Source of the DNA: Symbiodinium kawagutii
Lineage: Eukaryota > Sar > Dinophyceae > Suessiales > Symbiodiniaceae
Length of the DNA: 64,000 bases
Direction of reading: 5' to 3'
Assembly: GCA_009767595.1 (NCBI GenBank)
Contig: VSDK01013054.1
Span: forward strand, 166,441-230,440
Part shown: positions 9,100 to 21,513 of the stretch, in pieces
Layout of the letters: each line of letters begins with the position of its first letter
How positions within the stretch are numbered: position 1 is the stretch's first letter
Notes under the pieces: model-generated
Seen by the model: the letters and a program-made list of their open reading frames with translations, nothing else
The model's database searches: none
Told to the model about the DNA's origin: nothing
Translations under genes and position numbers: made by a program

Positions 9100-10985
9100 T
9101 CCATTAGATTAGTATGAATTCAAGGATTAGTTAATTTGATGAATGGATTAGATTAGTATAACTTGATTCAATGATTAGTTAATTTGATTAATGTAGAGAT
9201 CCATTAGATTAGTATGCATTCATATTTATATAGATATATACACGCAATATATTCAATGATTAGTTTGTATAGACTTGATGCTTGCTGGATAGATATCTAT
9301 TCGATGCTGGAGTATGGGGATGCACTGCATGTACTGGACATCACGCATGCACATGGGTGCTCACAGATGCATGCAATTGATGCGAACTGGCTGAAAACCA
9401 AACGGGATCTGCATGATCATTGATATTAGTTTAGCTTTTGCTGAATAGAGCGCCGAAAAAGCCAAACTGATCCCTTGTTTTGTTTCAGTTACAAGTAGCC
9501 CACTTTGTCGGGTCAATCATTTTGAATCATGGTCTCATCTGGTGAACAGGATCCCCCCTCCAAGCACAGGGGCATGGATGTGTCAACAGCTATATATCTG
9601 GTCGATGCCTGACCACTGCTTTGTAGATCATACGACTGGCCTACTGACTGTCACAGTAGCTCTATAGCTTTTACCCAGGGATTTCGGTGACCCATGGTCC
9701 ACGCCACCCCACAATGTCACGACACCTTCAAACAAATCTACGAATGTTATGGATTCTTTCAGGTTTTTTGACACACGGGATATCTTTGCTCTGGTCAGCT
9801 TCATGGTCTTGGATCATTGCTAGCCTACTTTTCTTGTTGCCACTTAAGCTTATTTCTCAATAAAGTTCAAAACAAATCGGGCAGGCATGGTCAGCTGGAC
9901 CTGTTCACCAGCTGACCATCAAACCTACCTTGACTGTGGATCTGATGATCCTAACTTCATTCTTGGACAAAACATCCGGACCCATCTGGGTGACTCATTC
10001 CATGTCGGTGAGCCAGTTTTTCTGGGCAAAGAAATGACCATATCACCATGTTCTCACATATTCCCCAGTATCTTAGTGAATTCTTCCTCTACAGCTGATA
10101 TCTGACATCTGAATACATCTCGACAACTTCCCCACCACGTCACCACATGTCCAACGGGAGATCCTCGGCGATCCAAGGAACAAATCATAGCCAGCACACA
10201 GCTCGCAACTGCCAAGCCTCATTGAGGCTAACTCCCACGCCGCAGCAGGATACTTGCAGCATGGGGTTGCTACTGTTCGAAAAATCTATGGTTTATGATG
10301 CTGAATCGGCTTAATTTATCTATGATTGATGATGGTTCACTCTGCAAGCAAGTATTGTAATCATCTTTGTCATCTGAATCTGGTCAAATAAGATTGGGTA
10401 CTATAGTTTTTGTCGGGTCATATCATTTCTTCTCTCCCTATTGTCGCACTTTGATTCGCTATCGTTGGCAATTGCAACCAGTTCGAACCAGTTCCAACCA
10501 GTTCCATGTGTTCTGCAGATTTAACAATTGGAGACGGGAAGTGCTTCCACCAGAGGCCACCTAGCAGAATCGAAGTCATCCATGTGGCTGATGCCATGGT
10601 GTGGCTTTCACCATCCCTAAAAGATTGAGTCTTAGTGATAGTGGGCAAACTGGCAAACTTTTTGGGGTGCAGCGTTTATGAATGTTTATAGTTTATGGCA
10701 TGCAAGTGCTTGCAGCTTCTTAAGGCATTACGTTCTTGCTTGCCATGTGACTAGATGGAAGCTGGTAATCTTTGGCTTGCAGGTGCCAATCGGGTCGAGG
10801 GAACATGGCTGAAGCAAAACCACAGTACATCATTTTTCGGGGGGATGATCCAACGAGTGTTTGTGAGATGGCTTGACCCGTTAAAGGATTGTGCATTTGC
10901 AACTAAACTGCTGCTTGTCCGCAGCGCATTGAGGATGGTGGGGGGAGTAACTCATTCCATGGCAAGACCCATATTCATCCACATA
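9100..10985. other. No gene supported
   Basis: AT-rich with GATTAGTTAATTTGATTAATG repeats at 9105-9215. Open frames at 9887-10105 (plus), 10418-10648 (minus) and 10755-11015 (plus) are long enough to be exons but show no motif. The last, with its donor-like G|GTGTTTC at 10986, abuts a family A element and is the best exon candidate here. Confidence 0.3.
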
Positions 10986-10986
10986 G

Positions 10987-11085
10987 GTGTTTCTCAAAAT
11001 AGGGGTACCCCATAGATGGTTGGTCTATTGCTATGAATGACCAGTATTGGATGCTTTGGGGGTACCCCTATGACTTGAGAAACGC
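10987..11085. mobile_element. MITE family A copy
   Basis: G-GTGTTTCTCAA with AGGGGTACCCC on the left is mirrored by GGGGTACCCCTATGACTTGAGAAAC on the right. The centre is TGGTTGGTCTATTGC / ATTGGATG. About 99 bp and noncoding. Confidence 0.75.
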
Positions 11086-11223
11086 TCATATCCATAACAG
11101 GAACGCCACCGCCTCAGCCCCCATGACGATCAAGGCGCTCTCGTACCTCTTCTACTCCTGGCATCACACTGAAACTCGTAGCTCACCATTGAGCCAAGAT
11201 GACTCGCTGTTGAGGATGTCTAC

Positions 11224-11336
11224 ATGGCTGTGGGTCAAAACCCCGTACCCCTGGTTTTCATCATTAACATTGTTTTCCCTATTAAATGGTTGGTTGTTCC
11301 CCCATTATTGCTGGTTAATATTGACCCATAGCCACA
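11224..11336. mobile_element. MITE family B copy
   Basis: Bounded by ATGGCTGTGGGTCAA and TTGACCCATAGCCAC, with interior CCCCGTACCCCTGGTT. Same family as 3341-3455. Confidence 0.8.
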
Positions 11337-11383
11337 TATCTACTGAGTCATAGACTGGAAATCCATAGAAATCCCCATGTCAG

Positions 11384-11638
11384 GTGCTGTTAGGCTTCAC
11401 TGAGAAACTCAGAGATCACCGTGCCTGTGCTTGCTTCGACTGGACGCACGCCATAAATGATGAAACGCAAACGATGACTCGGCGGAGGTTCGGGCGTCTC
11501 GGACAAGGCCAAAGACCTCGAAGGACACAGGGTGGCATCGGAACCGATCGAATCAGAAATCTTTCAACGTTGCAACTCTTTGATCAACCTGAACCTGAAA
11601 TCACCGATCTGAACTTTGTTGCCTACTGTAATCATTAA
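11384..11638 (+). CDS. Unrecognised open frame, possible terminal exon
   Basis: 84 codons starting at a non-ATG codon and ending in TAA. It is rich in Arg/Gln/Thr in the middle (TRRRFGRLGQGQ) and acidic at the end (FDQPEPEITDLNF). Base composition is GC-richer than its surroundings, and an upstream acceptor CACTGAG could open it. No family is recognised and no neighbour supports it. Confidence 0.25.
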   Translation: MLLGFTEKLRDHRACACFDWTHAINDETQTMTRRRFGRLGQGQRPRRTQGGIGTDRIRNLSTLQLFDQPEPEITDLNFVAYCNH

Positions 11639-11639
11639 G

Positions 11640-13773
11640 TTTTGCAAGAATGGTAAAAGCAAAGAGGCCAATATGAGCACGTTGAATTCTGGTTTCTGTC
11701 AGATTCTTTGAACGGCCACATGTTCTGTATCGAGTATGCTCGGGGCTGCAAGCCTTTCATGTTTCAGTCCTGAAGTCCAGCTTTGGCAGTCTATCATGGG
11801 TCATAGACCTGTCACTTTCACTCAAGATTATCCACCAGGATCATGCGCACCCAGCATCAGCCGTGGATCGTACTGATTGAAATCCACATACAGTACCATC
11901 CATATGCAGTCAATAGTTATACCATCCCTGCACCATCGCTCCGCCATCCCTATACCACCAATATATACCATCCATGTACAACCCATATACCATACCGGTC
12001 TACGACTGCAACAGAGATTTTGTACCGCAACGGATCAGCTTGTAGGACCTCCAGAGACAAGTGCTTTCACACAGAAAGGGCATAACCCGCTCCCTATCAT
12101 TCATTGTCGCATCACCACTTGGAGGGCTGTCACGGAACATCTCCCAGAAGATATCTCTTGCAACACCTTTTGCTACTATAAGCTCCCGTCAAAAACACAG
12201 AGTTGATTAATGAGTATCAGTGTATTGTCAAAACGTGTTCGTTATGTATACTTCTGTATCATTTCTAACTCATGATAGCTGTGCAGCCACGAACTGCCAA
12301 GAAATTTCACCGCCCTGCCCTCCAAGTGACAACTCGCGGGATGACAGGCCGTCTGGACCGTCCTGGCCAGCTGCTTGGGCTGGTAACCACTACCGACACT
12401 ATTCACCAATTCATCCTTATCTGGAGAGTAAAGAAATCAAATTTGCTTCGGGGATGCAGCCTTAGAATGTGCAGGTATGCAAGATACAAGCAAAAGGTGC
12501 GCGTACATTTCGGATGAAACATCACTAATCATTGTAATCATCTCGGGAGGAGCCGTGGGTTCCATTTCGAGCAGGAATCAAATGGTACTTGCCAAAGTTC
12601 AAGTAGACCGAATCACTGGCTCATTTTGATACAGCTTGGCGATCAAAAGTATTCTCAGCTCATGGCAACAACCGAGCATTAACCCAGAAACACATAGAAA
12701 CATCAACCTGCTGTCACTGACCATCATGAGCAACCATCCTTGACCATGATTCACCAACCAGTATTCAACTTCAGTCACCTTCATATCTTATTGCCGGTGG
12801 ATAATGGTCAAAGTGATGGCTCATGATGGTTTATGACGTGCTATGGTTGTGCCTGTGCATCAAAGGCATCCAAAATAAGCACGAAGCTTCGCCAGACTTG
12901 CTCAGGTACCGTGGAGCGGTGATCTCAGAAAATGGAAAGCGTCCCTTGAGGTTAGCTATTGAAGCCACGACACGGCATTGAGCCCGGCATTTAGGAAACT
13001 GGGCGGGGACTGGTGTGAACTATTGGATGTACAATTCAATTACCTGGGGAATTTCAAATAAATATCAATACAATTCAATACATGTATGTATATATCACAT
13101 CCGCATATGCTACTTTCGATTTTAAGATGTTTTAAGCGCCTCGACGACCCCAGGTGGCCATTCAAAACCATGTGCAGTATTTCGCATGTTAGCTACCTCG
13201 TGTTGTGGATGGCTGATATTGCTCTTTGACCATGTCCAAAGTTTGCAGTTGTCAGCGTGACATGAACAATTCGTGACAGAACATTGTCCAACCATTCCAT
13301 TGTGACTTTGCGACATGTTACAGCGACCATTGTGTCCTGCACGTTAACAATTACTACTGAGAATAAGCAAAATGTCAATTAAAGCACAAACTACAGTCAT
13401 TGTTTAACCACTGTTGTTGGTTATGCCCTGTTTCTAATCACCTGTTGTTGGTTATCCCCTGTTACTAACCACTGTTCTGCTACTAACCACTGTTACTAAC
13501 CACTGTTACTCCCCTGTAAATATGCCCATCAAACCACCACGCACTTCAGGTGATCAACGGTCAAGCCATCAACGCTCGGAATTGTGCCGGGCGCACGAGT
13601 GCGAAAATCACGCGCCATTTGGGCTGCATCTCCTGGAGTAGACCCCGGTGGTTTCGGGTGCCAGACGTCTCAGTAGAAGTGGAAAACCAAGGGGCAAATG
13701 GAGGTTCCTCAAGCCCGTTTGGGGACCCCCCAAAATGATCAAAATGCCCATGACTAACCATCAATTGACCATT
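11640..13773. other. No gene supported
   Basis: Short CCATCCATATACC-like repeats occur at 11890-12000 and ACCACTGTTACTAACC repeats at 13400-13520. A GC-richer patch at 12290-12385 with a GT donor at 12383, and an open block at 13550-13735, could be exons. Both strands stay open, so no call is made. Confidence 0.3.
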
Positions 13774-13872
13774 GGTGGTTTCTCAAAATAGGGAACCCCT
13801 AAAATGGCTGGTTTATTACTATAAACCACTATCAATGGATGATTTGGGGTACCCCCATTTTAAGAAACCACC
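13774..13872. mobile_element. MITE family A copy
   Basis: GGTGGTTTCTCAAAATAGGG is mirrored by CCCATTTTAAGAAACCACC, with the centre TGGTTTATTACTATAAACC itself palindromic. About 99 bp. Confidence 0.8.
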
Positions 13873-14136
13873 CACTGAGCTCAAATTTGATAATGCCAAG
13901 GGTCATACCAAGGGTATACTGATCATTGCTATCAAAGGTAAAGGTGTGTACAAGTAACAAAGGTTCGTGTGTTTCCCACTGATAACAAAGGTGCTTACAA
14001 ATGGTTTGCAAATGAAAACCTTTGTTATCAGTGGGAAAAATCATTATCAAAGGTATACTTTCAGCTGGGCTCCAAAGGATAACAATGAGTACTGAAAGAA
14101 GTTTCGCAGCATTAATAAATCATTTTCAATATTTAA

Positions 14137-14304
14137 GGTGGTTTCTCAAATGATAACACGTGATTACTAGTAATTACAAAAGATGAGGGGTACCAAAACT
14201 AGGTCACACAATTCCACATTTCTCAATCCATAGCATACCCCCAAAAGTGGCTACAAATGATTACTATTTATGATGATTTTGGGTACCCTATCTTGAGAAT
14301 CCAC
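14137..14304. mobile_element. MITE family A copy, expanded
   Basis: GGTGGTTTCTCAAATGATAAC at the left and TACCCTATCTTGAGAATCCAC at the right. It is longer than the other copies (about 168 bp) because of inserted AT-rich DNA. Confidence 0.6.
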
Positions 14305-14355
14305 AATTTGAGTACGTCTTTAAATCTATGACAATCAAAAAAGCAGAAAACATGA

Positions 14356-17042
14356 GTGCCTACGAGTTCAACCTTGTCCTTTGGGTACAACGTGCTGCAT
14401 TTAGATCTACCACTAGCACGCACTATAGCGCGCAACAACTTTGGTTTGTCATGGGGCTTTCCACATCACTCTACTACCATTGACAAAACCATTCCGAACA
14501 CGATTGCAAAAACAGGACTCTGCTTGATCAACATCACCTTTGCAACTTCTGTTGGCATTCCAGCTCTTCCACCTCCTTCCCAGATATGGAGGTGTCCATC
14601 GATTAGCATACCCAGTACCAGCAAAACTAGTGTTTTCTTTCCTTGTGATTTACATTACACAAATTTCTGGGTCCCTTTGGGGGATGCTTGGTGGTTGGGC
14701 ATCCACTGTCACAATCTTGAGACAACCTCACATATTTTACGGTTTTGATCAAGAGCACCTCAAAACCATACACCTATGTTGACCATCGCAGAAATGTAAC
14801 TGAACGATCTTGTTGGGACGTTCACCTGCAAAGACATGGGTACCAAAAGAATGGCATCCCCAGTCAACCAATGGTTTCCTAGTAAAATAAGGGTGGCTTA
14901 GTGGTTAAAATACCCCCAGTCAACCATTACTAGTTAAAAATGATCATCTTTTGGTGGTATAGTGGTGACCCTATTGCTTGGCACATCCCCGTGTGCGGTA
15001 ACTCCCATTGACCTCAAGCCCTCTCCATGGTGCATAGCCTGCTGAGCAGCCCCACCATGGTACTGGGCTTGGACAAACACATCAAGCCCATTCGCCAAGG
15101 GACACGCCTCACAGGCGTGGGTTGAAGTGCAAGCGGGTTGGAGATCATTTTGCCTATAGAACCACTCAGCTAATCTCAGGGTTGCTGCGGGGTAACCTCA
15201 CAGCAATATGCAAGTGTCACTTAGAACCATCTGTATGAAAACGAAACGGATCAGGCTGAGTGATACACACTAATTATCATCACACGAGCAACGTTTAGCG
15301 TCAAGAATCACATTGTAGTTGAAACCTCAAATGTGGTTATATGCATACACACAATCACGATAGCGTTCTTTTTCGCAGAAGCACACTAGGGTTGCACGTG
15401 TTCCGCAAGTTATGACAGCACAGTGGAGATGAACACAAGCCATCTGAATTGCAAAACTGGGTGTTTCACCAGAGTTACAAAGAATCTGGCTCAAATTTGA
15501 ATACGGTTCTTGGACCGGAAAAAGTCAGAACAGTGAACATCAGTGCTTTCTGCACGCGAACGCGCAATGAAGTCCGGAGGGCAAGCTTCATGATGTGCTC
15601 AAAAACGTGTGCTCAATTTTGGATCTGCAGGGACATGCATGATACAAAATTACAAAACACAAGTTTCAAACACTTCGTGCTTAATTAGTGGTAACAGGTA
15701 TAGATCACTCAAAGAATACTTGAACGGTCAAATTGAAACACAATGGCGCGCTCAAAACACATAGCCCATCACAAGCAGGATCATGGCCATGCCATTTCTA
15801 CTGTGATGTCATTTGGATAGGGAAACCCCCACAATCCCCACAATGGTTTAGCACTCAAACTGGTTAATGAGGGATGATTTGGGGGCTCCCCTTTGACTTA
15901 AATGCACCCATCACTTGTTCCTGGATCAACGGTGTGTCCTGCCTGGACTTGAGGTCTCTGCCACAGAAAGACAGGCCCAGCTGAAATTGGGTGTAGGATT
16001 TCCGGAGCTCCTTCGCAGCCCCAGCTCTGCTAGGCAATCCCATTGCGGCTTCTGTTCGATGACCCGCCAAACAACTGGGTATCTTTCATAGCTCAAGACT
16101 GAGAATGGTGAAACCTTTGAGCTTGGCCAAGGATTTCTGTGCTGCTTGGTACACCTCAACCAATCAGTATCTAAATCCCATGTATCCAGAGGGGCTTGAG
16201 ATCAGCTGGGTGGTGTTGAGCTAGGGTTAAGATTGCCAAATTGAGCGCAAGGCCCGCAATCACCAAGTGATTCAACATGCGGAAAGCATGTGAAAACGAC
16301 TTGCTTCCGAAAAGCGTTGAAAAAAGTGCGAATACATGCAAGTTGCGCATGTGCCAAAACTGCGAAACACATTCTTGAACCACATGTTTTAAGATTCCCT
16401 TCAAAACACATTTTTTCTTAGACGTTTGTTTGCGCTGTGTTCACATTTTGAAATGAAGTAACACCATCCCTGAAGGCCCGGGGGCGATCAGAACGCTAGG
16501 GATGCCCTATGATTCAGCAAGTACTTCATCCAAAGCCCAAGCATTGTGAGATGCGAAACAAACTTTGGAGGCAAGCAGAAGATCAGGTATCCATTCGCAC
16601 AAAGGGTCCGGCCCCACCGGAAAAAGAAACACCAAGATCTGATCAAAAGGCTTCCTCTCCAGTGTATGTACTTGGATGATCAGTCCACTTAGTAACTGGT
16701 TTGTGACCATGGGGATTGTAACTACCCTAAGTGGGTTAGTTATATCATTGATGTTACAATTCCCCTGCTTGCGTTCACCGGCTTCCAGCCGTGTTCTGAT
16801 CATCCAAGTAGATTGTTCCGGATCTCAAGGCCTACATGAACGCTGTCATCTTTGTCTTGTCTCGTGCCGCTTTCAATTTGGGCATGGTTCAAAATGGAAT
16901 TAAAACAAAGTCCTACTTCAAGGGGGGCAACTATTCAATTCTAAGTCCATTTCCTTTGAACATTTGACTCATTCTCAAATCAACCATCAAACACAAATTT
17001 TGAATATAGATGAAGGAAAATACCAGCAGCAATGACTCACAC
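14356..17042. other. Open frames without motif; no gene supported
   Basis: Plus frames at 14356-14748 and 14540-14782 (the second hydrophobic: LVFSFLVIYITQISGS) and minus frames at 15864-16159 read as plausible protein, but no splice chain joins them. A decayed family A copy lies at 15811-15905. Repeated GTGCTCAAAA and AACAC words occur at 15540-15760. Confidence 0.3.
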
Positions 17043-17172
17043 CGGACGCAAGGCTATTGGCACATCACGTCGCTTCGACTTCTCCTTTGTGGCCATGATG
17101 GTTAGCTTCTCAACAACCACCTGAAGTGACGACCGCACCGCCTTCTGATCATGAGCATCTTGGTTAATGATT
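17043..17172 (-). CDS. Isolated internal exon, unknown protein
   Basis: Read from 17172 down, an acceptor TTTATGTGCAG precedes 130 open bases and a donor CCG|GTGTGAG follows. The phase is 1 base in and 0 out. The peptide is charged and helical: VVVEKLTIMATKEKSKRRD in the middle, ending IALRP. It has no membrane segment or signal. It is bounded by canonical splice sites in otherwise AT-rich DNA, which is why it is called. No partner exon with matching phase was identified and no family is recognised. Confidence 0.4.
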
Positions 17173-17444
17173 CTGCACATAAATAGTGTCACTATAGTGG
17201 TGCTAAAATATGGTTCTTCCATGAATAGTTGTTGATAAACTGATGTTGAGTATACACACATACGATTCACCATGCTTATATATATCAGGCTAATCAATAT
17301 TAGTGAGGATTAACAAAGGTGAATCTTGGCGAAGAAGTGAATGGTTGCCTATCCGGTAGTTGTGAGTTGCCACAGATAGCCAATCATCTTAAGGTCACCA
17401 ACTGAGCTTTTGAACCTAGGGGGTTTATTTACAGCTGGATCTAG

Positions 17445-17560
17445 TGGTGGTTTCCCAATATAGGGGCACCCAAAAATGGTTGGTTTATTACTACAAATAT
17501 CTACAAATGATTATGAATGGATGATAGCGTGGGGGGTCCCCTATGGCTTGAGAAACACCA
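17445..17560. mobile_element. MITE family A copy
   Basis: GTGGTGGTTTCCCAATATAGGGG is mirrored by GGGGTCCCCTATGGCTTGAGAAACACC. The interior is TGGTTGGTTTATTACTAC. Confidence 0.75.
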
Positions 17561-18302
17561 AAATGATCTCTCATCATGAATTAGTATCAAGACTTATGCA
17601 TATAATATAGCTGTTTCATTGATCATTATCAGGATTTTGGCATATCATGGAACTGTTTCATGTATCATTGCCAATATGTGTGCATATGACAATTCAATCA
17701 TTGGTCACCACTCTTGACCAACATTGTCCATTCCTAACCGTTCTGACTATTCTCAACTACTAACCAGCACTATCCATCAGTCACAATGAAGCACATATCA
17801 CAAATCAAACAAGGACATGAAGTTGAAGGTACCATCCTTACAGAGACATTGACGACACACAGGCTCTACATGCAGCCTCGAATCCCAGCATCATCGGCCA
17901 GCGCAGGCTGTCTCCTGCACCCGGGACAGTTGTGCCATGAGCAACGTGGGAATGGGTCAAAATATATAGAAACGTATGCAAATACACATGGAATCATATG
18001 GATACATGTAGATATTATACAGTACATATGTCTTGAATTTAGATAATCAAGTCGAAAACAAGCGACCCACATCCACGTACGGGTGTTCACAACTCGAGCA
18101 GCACCCAACACGACAGTCAGCAAGAACGACAGTTGATTTTTGTGGGAGTCATTTTGTTGGCCGTTGTGATGGCACTCATTTTTGTATAGCAAACAACCTC
18201 GGGTTCTTGTCCCACGAGTCACAAACGGTAATTGAAGTTGCATCTGGCCGCCAGTCATCCCGGATGTTGCACATCATTTTGCCATGCCGGGTCCCATTAC
18301 AC

Positions 18303-18494
18303 CCAAATCCTCGACGTCAAAAAAATGAAGTACTGGAACGGCCGCTTGACAGGCAGTCCCTTGTAGAAGAGTCGCAAAGATTCCATCAGAACCCAGGAGC
18401 TGTAATTTGGTTGTCGGATGTTGGTGGTTCCAAGCCTCCCAGAAATGTAAATCCACCGGGTCCAATTCATTGTCCCAGGCAACATGACACACAT
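18303..18494 (-). CDS. Isolated internal exon, unknown protein
   Basis: Minus strand, from 18494. The acceptor is GGCTTCAAG. 192 open bases follow, with phase 2 in and 1 out, then the donor TTGG|GTGTAATG. The peptide has an acidic, hydrophobic character: NELDPVDLHFWEAW, LLGSDGIFATLLQ and HFFDVEDL. The opposite strand is also open over 18033-18542 (169 codons), so the strand choice rests on splice sites and composition. No family is recognised. Confidence 0.35.
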
Positions 18495-18542
18495 CTTGAA
18501 GCCATGAACCAGTCATGCATCATGTGGTTGTGGATCATATAG

Positions 18543-18653
18543 TGACTTCTCAAAATAGGGATGCCCCCAAATCATCCAGTTTATGAACCATTTCTAGCAA
18601 CAAACCCACCATTTTTTGGGGGGTACCCCAAACTGGCTAGGTCGAAACCACCA
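18543..18653. mobile_element. MITE family A copy (inverted centre)
   Basis: CTTCTCAAAATAGGGATGCCCCC at the left and GGGGGTACCCC...GAAACCACCA at the right. A second, partial copy starts at 18709 (GGTGTCTCAAGCCATAGGG). Confidence 0.65.
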
Positions 18654-18837
18654 AGCCTGGAGACAAAAACACAGGATCCCAGCTTCGGAGCATCGGTCAT
18701 GCATCATTCCTGGTGGTGTCTCAAGCCATAGGGAACCCCCAAAGATGGTTGGATTATGTTGGATTATCACTCAAACTGCTTGGAACAGGACCATTTGGGT
18801 ATTGGTCAAAATGATCAACCCCCATTCAGATGGGCAT

Positions 18838-18935
18838 TTCTTTCTTTCATGGAAATCTATGGAAATCGATGGAAATCTTTGGAAAAACATGGAAATCTAT
18901 GGAAATTTATGGAAATCTATGGAAATCGCTGAAAT
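18838..18935. repeat. 10-bp minisatellite TGGAAATCTA
   Basis: About nine imperfect units of GGAAATCTAT / GGAAATCGAT in the presumed intron before 18980. Confidence 0.9.
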
Positions 18936-18979
18936 CAACCACTGGTTTTCGGGCTACGTACCATGCCACCCACAACCAG

Positions 18980-19091
18980 GCTGGTTGCGGGAAACTGCTG
19001 GCGTCCCATGGATCACCCCACGTCCTGGCGCTGGCTCCAACCACTTCTTCAGTTGATCCTCACGCGCGACGAGTGTCCGTGCAGATTCCGG
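18980..19091 (+). CDS. Exon-like block, plus-strand model exon 1
   Basis: Acceptor CACAACCAG|G, 112 open bases, donor CCGG|GTGAGT. The peptide begins AGCGKLLASHGSPHV and ends RRVSVQIP. It leaves one base that joins in phase to 19244. The minus strand is also open here over about 19133-18975, with a natural-looking sequence (LVAREDQLKKWLEPAP). That reading does not join in phase with the neighbouring block. No family is recognised. Confidence 0.35.
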
Positions 19092-19243
19092 GTGAGTTGT
19101 GGATGGGTTTTTTCGTGGTGAAGTCTTTAATCATGGATGATCAACTTGTGGTTCATCCAACTTGTGGTTCATCATCCAACTTGTGGCAACACATGGTCAA
19201 CTTACCATGAGTCATCAAAGAAACTGATTGTAACGGAAGGCAG

Positions 19244-19465
19244 CTCACCGTCCAATGGAGGCTGATGATCGATCGCCCACCAGCGCTGCATCGCGCTGCA
19301 TCGCGTCTCCTGTTGCCGTGCGCTCGGCAGGGTCTTCGTTTCAGCCTCCGAACGCCCCGGGGTGGCGGCACTGGCAGGACCCGAGCAGGACCCTGGACGC
19401 TGCCATGGAGCGCTCTTCACGGACCCGAGCCATCGAGGGTTGCTGCCAACCCTTGGAGAAACATG
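19244..19465 (+). CDS. Exon-like block, plus-strand model exon 2
   Basis: Acceptor GGAAGGCAG, 222 bases open in the frame set by the previous block, donor CATG|GTGAGA. The peptide includes MEADDRSPTSAASR and WRHWQDPSRTLDAAMERS. The reverse strand has its own splice-like ends (CTCCAAG|G and ACG|GTGAGC) and an open frame. Third-position GC is about 70% on both, so the strand is not settled. A phase match to 18980-19091 favours plus. Confidence 0.35.
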
Positions 19466-21168
19466 GTGAGAAATTGATAGAAATCAGGGTATTTTGACCT
19501 GGCATCAGGGTCTGAAGTCAGTGAGGGAGCTCATATTAAACGTAGTTGACCACTATTTGCCCATTAGTCATTGACCGCTATTGGTGATTGTTGTCTTCAT
19601 CAATATTTTCAAGGGAGGACTATCTCGCTGACCTGTGCTGGGTACAGCAGGGCCGTAGGTTGATATTGTTCAGTCTGATGTGTTGTTAGGCCAGATGATT
19701 CCAAGTTAACACCACTCTGGCTGATGCTTCTGTAGCGTAAGGCTATTGAAACTATGCGTATCCTGCAGCAACCGATGCAATCATGCAACTGGATATTGTT
19801 GAGCGGCTGAGTGATGCGAATCATCCGGGTGCAGTGCAACATCGTTCCTTTGCTCAAGCAGGGTAACCTTTTAGATGGTATTTGGACGACTGAATTGTGG
19901 CTAGTCTCAGAAGCATACCACCTTAGCCACTACTTCTGGTTGGCTACAACCACTGGTTAACAATGACTTAGTATTAATGCTCGTTTACGACCTGAAATGA
20001 TCAACATACCTTAAGCATTAGATACTGGCCATTCACTATCGATGTTGATGAACGATTTTCCATAAGCATGACTTAACTAACCATAGCTGAATCATATAAT
20101 CATGTTGTAAAGACGATTCTGCCCAATTCTGCTACAGGTACTGCTTCAAAATGAAACTACCCATTTCCTTGCTTTGTACTCGTCCAGTTCACATTTCAAA
20201 ACAGTCACCGTCAACAAATCAACGGCAATTCAACGGCATCATCGACAAGAAAAACACAGCACAACTAGCTGAGAAACCACAGAGCTATTTCCTGACGCTC
20301 CAAACCGATGTTCTAGGCTCATTCAATAAACATCAACAAACCAAGCATGCAAAAAACATAGCTTGATATAGTTTCACCACTACAAAGCATTGCTTGGCAG
20401 CATGATTCACTAATCCTGTCTACCAGCCATAACCATTAGATACCATTAGCATCACTACCAACCACTACTAAGCCTATAACCAGCATCATTAACCACTAAG
20501 ATTAGCAACTACTAAGCCTATAACCGTGACTTGACCACTACGCCTAAGCATTGCAACCAGCGACTCCACCCATGACTCCAACCCAGAACCCACCAGCCAG
20601 GCCTCCAAGGCTCTCACCAACCTGGGACCATGGTCAGCCATGGGTAGTCGCTGATCTGCCACCATGGAAGTCATGAACCAGCGGGTGGAATTTCTATGAA
20701 CCAACTGAAAAGGGGGGAATTTAAGTCAACAAAAATGAGTTGAATTTCCATGAATCGATTGAACATAGGCAACTTTGAACAAAAAACAGCTGATTTAACT
20801 CAACTTTGAACCAAATTAGCGTCGATTTGAACTCAAGCAGCACGAGGTCAGCATGCCACACTGATGTGTTTTCGTCACAAGGACTTCTACTTCTATCATC
20901 AAGATGTGGTATGTCTATGTATGTCTATCATCGCCCCTTCTGGCAACCCTACACTAAGTCTATCACAACGATTGGGGATTGCCAGAAATGACATCCCCCA
21001 TGACCCCCTCTTGCTGTTTAAAAATGCACCGTTCCATCCCATGGATAGAAATGAGGGAAAAGACAGCTTATTCAATGATCATCACCATCATCATCAACGA
21101 GTATATCCCCCTATTACTGTTGCTCACTATCCCCTATAGTTAACCATTCAATTAACCATTTGTTGGTC
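19466..21168. other. No gene supported
   Basis: AT-rich with ACCATTAGATACCATTAGC-type low-complexity DNA at 20420-20530. Short frames on both strands lack motifs and splice support. Confidence 0.4.
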
Positions 21169-21253
21169 GTCATCATCATCTTGATCATCTTGATCATCTT
21201 GATCATCGTGATCATCTTGATCATCTTGATCATCTTGATCATCTTGATCATCG

Positions 21254-21284
<31 letters not shown>

Positions 21285-21336
21285 GATCTTGATCATCTTG
21301 ATCATCTTGATCATCTTGATCATCTTGATCATCTTG
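21169..21336. repeat. ATCTTGATC / ATC satellite, left half
   Basis: About eighteen 9-bp ATCTTGATC-like units with a pure ATC run at 21249-21284. The array is interrupted by the copia element and resumes at 29125. Confidence 0.95.
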
Positions 21337-21341
21337 ATAAT
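21337..21341. repeat. Target-site duplication ATAAT (left)
   Basis: The same five bases follow the other LTR at 29120-29124. Confidence 0.85.
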
Positions 21342-21513
21342 TTTGAACCGGGGATCAACCCTCAAGACCACAGGATTTCCACTGAGCACACGCCGCAGTG
21401 CTCAGCACACCATCTTTTTGCTAGGCACGAACCCCCTGAGTCTTGGGAACAAAGTCAGCGGAAGCGGCAGGATGAAAAGGGGCAACAAGATCATGCCATG
21501 TTCAGAGATCACA
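21342..21513 (-). repeat. 3' LTR
   Basis: 172 bp. In sense it starts TGTGATCTCTGAACATGG and ends CCCCGGTTCAAA. It is identical to 28948-29119 as far as I can read. The Pol stop codon TGA lies inside its first bases (21509-21511). Confidence 0.95.

Noticed and set aside
20930..20950. CATCGCCCCTTCTGGCAACC as another end of the 4.5-kb element
   Set aside because: Only about 12 bases agree with the terminal repeat and no partner is present.
21114..21389. Ile/Leu- and Met/Lys-rich frames near 21.2 kb and 29.1 kb
   Set aside because: Frames across the ATC/ATCTTGATC satellite and the LTR, not genes.
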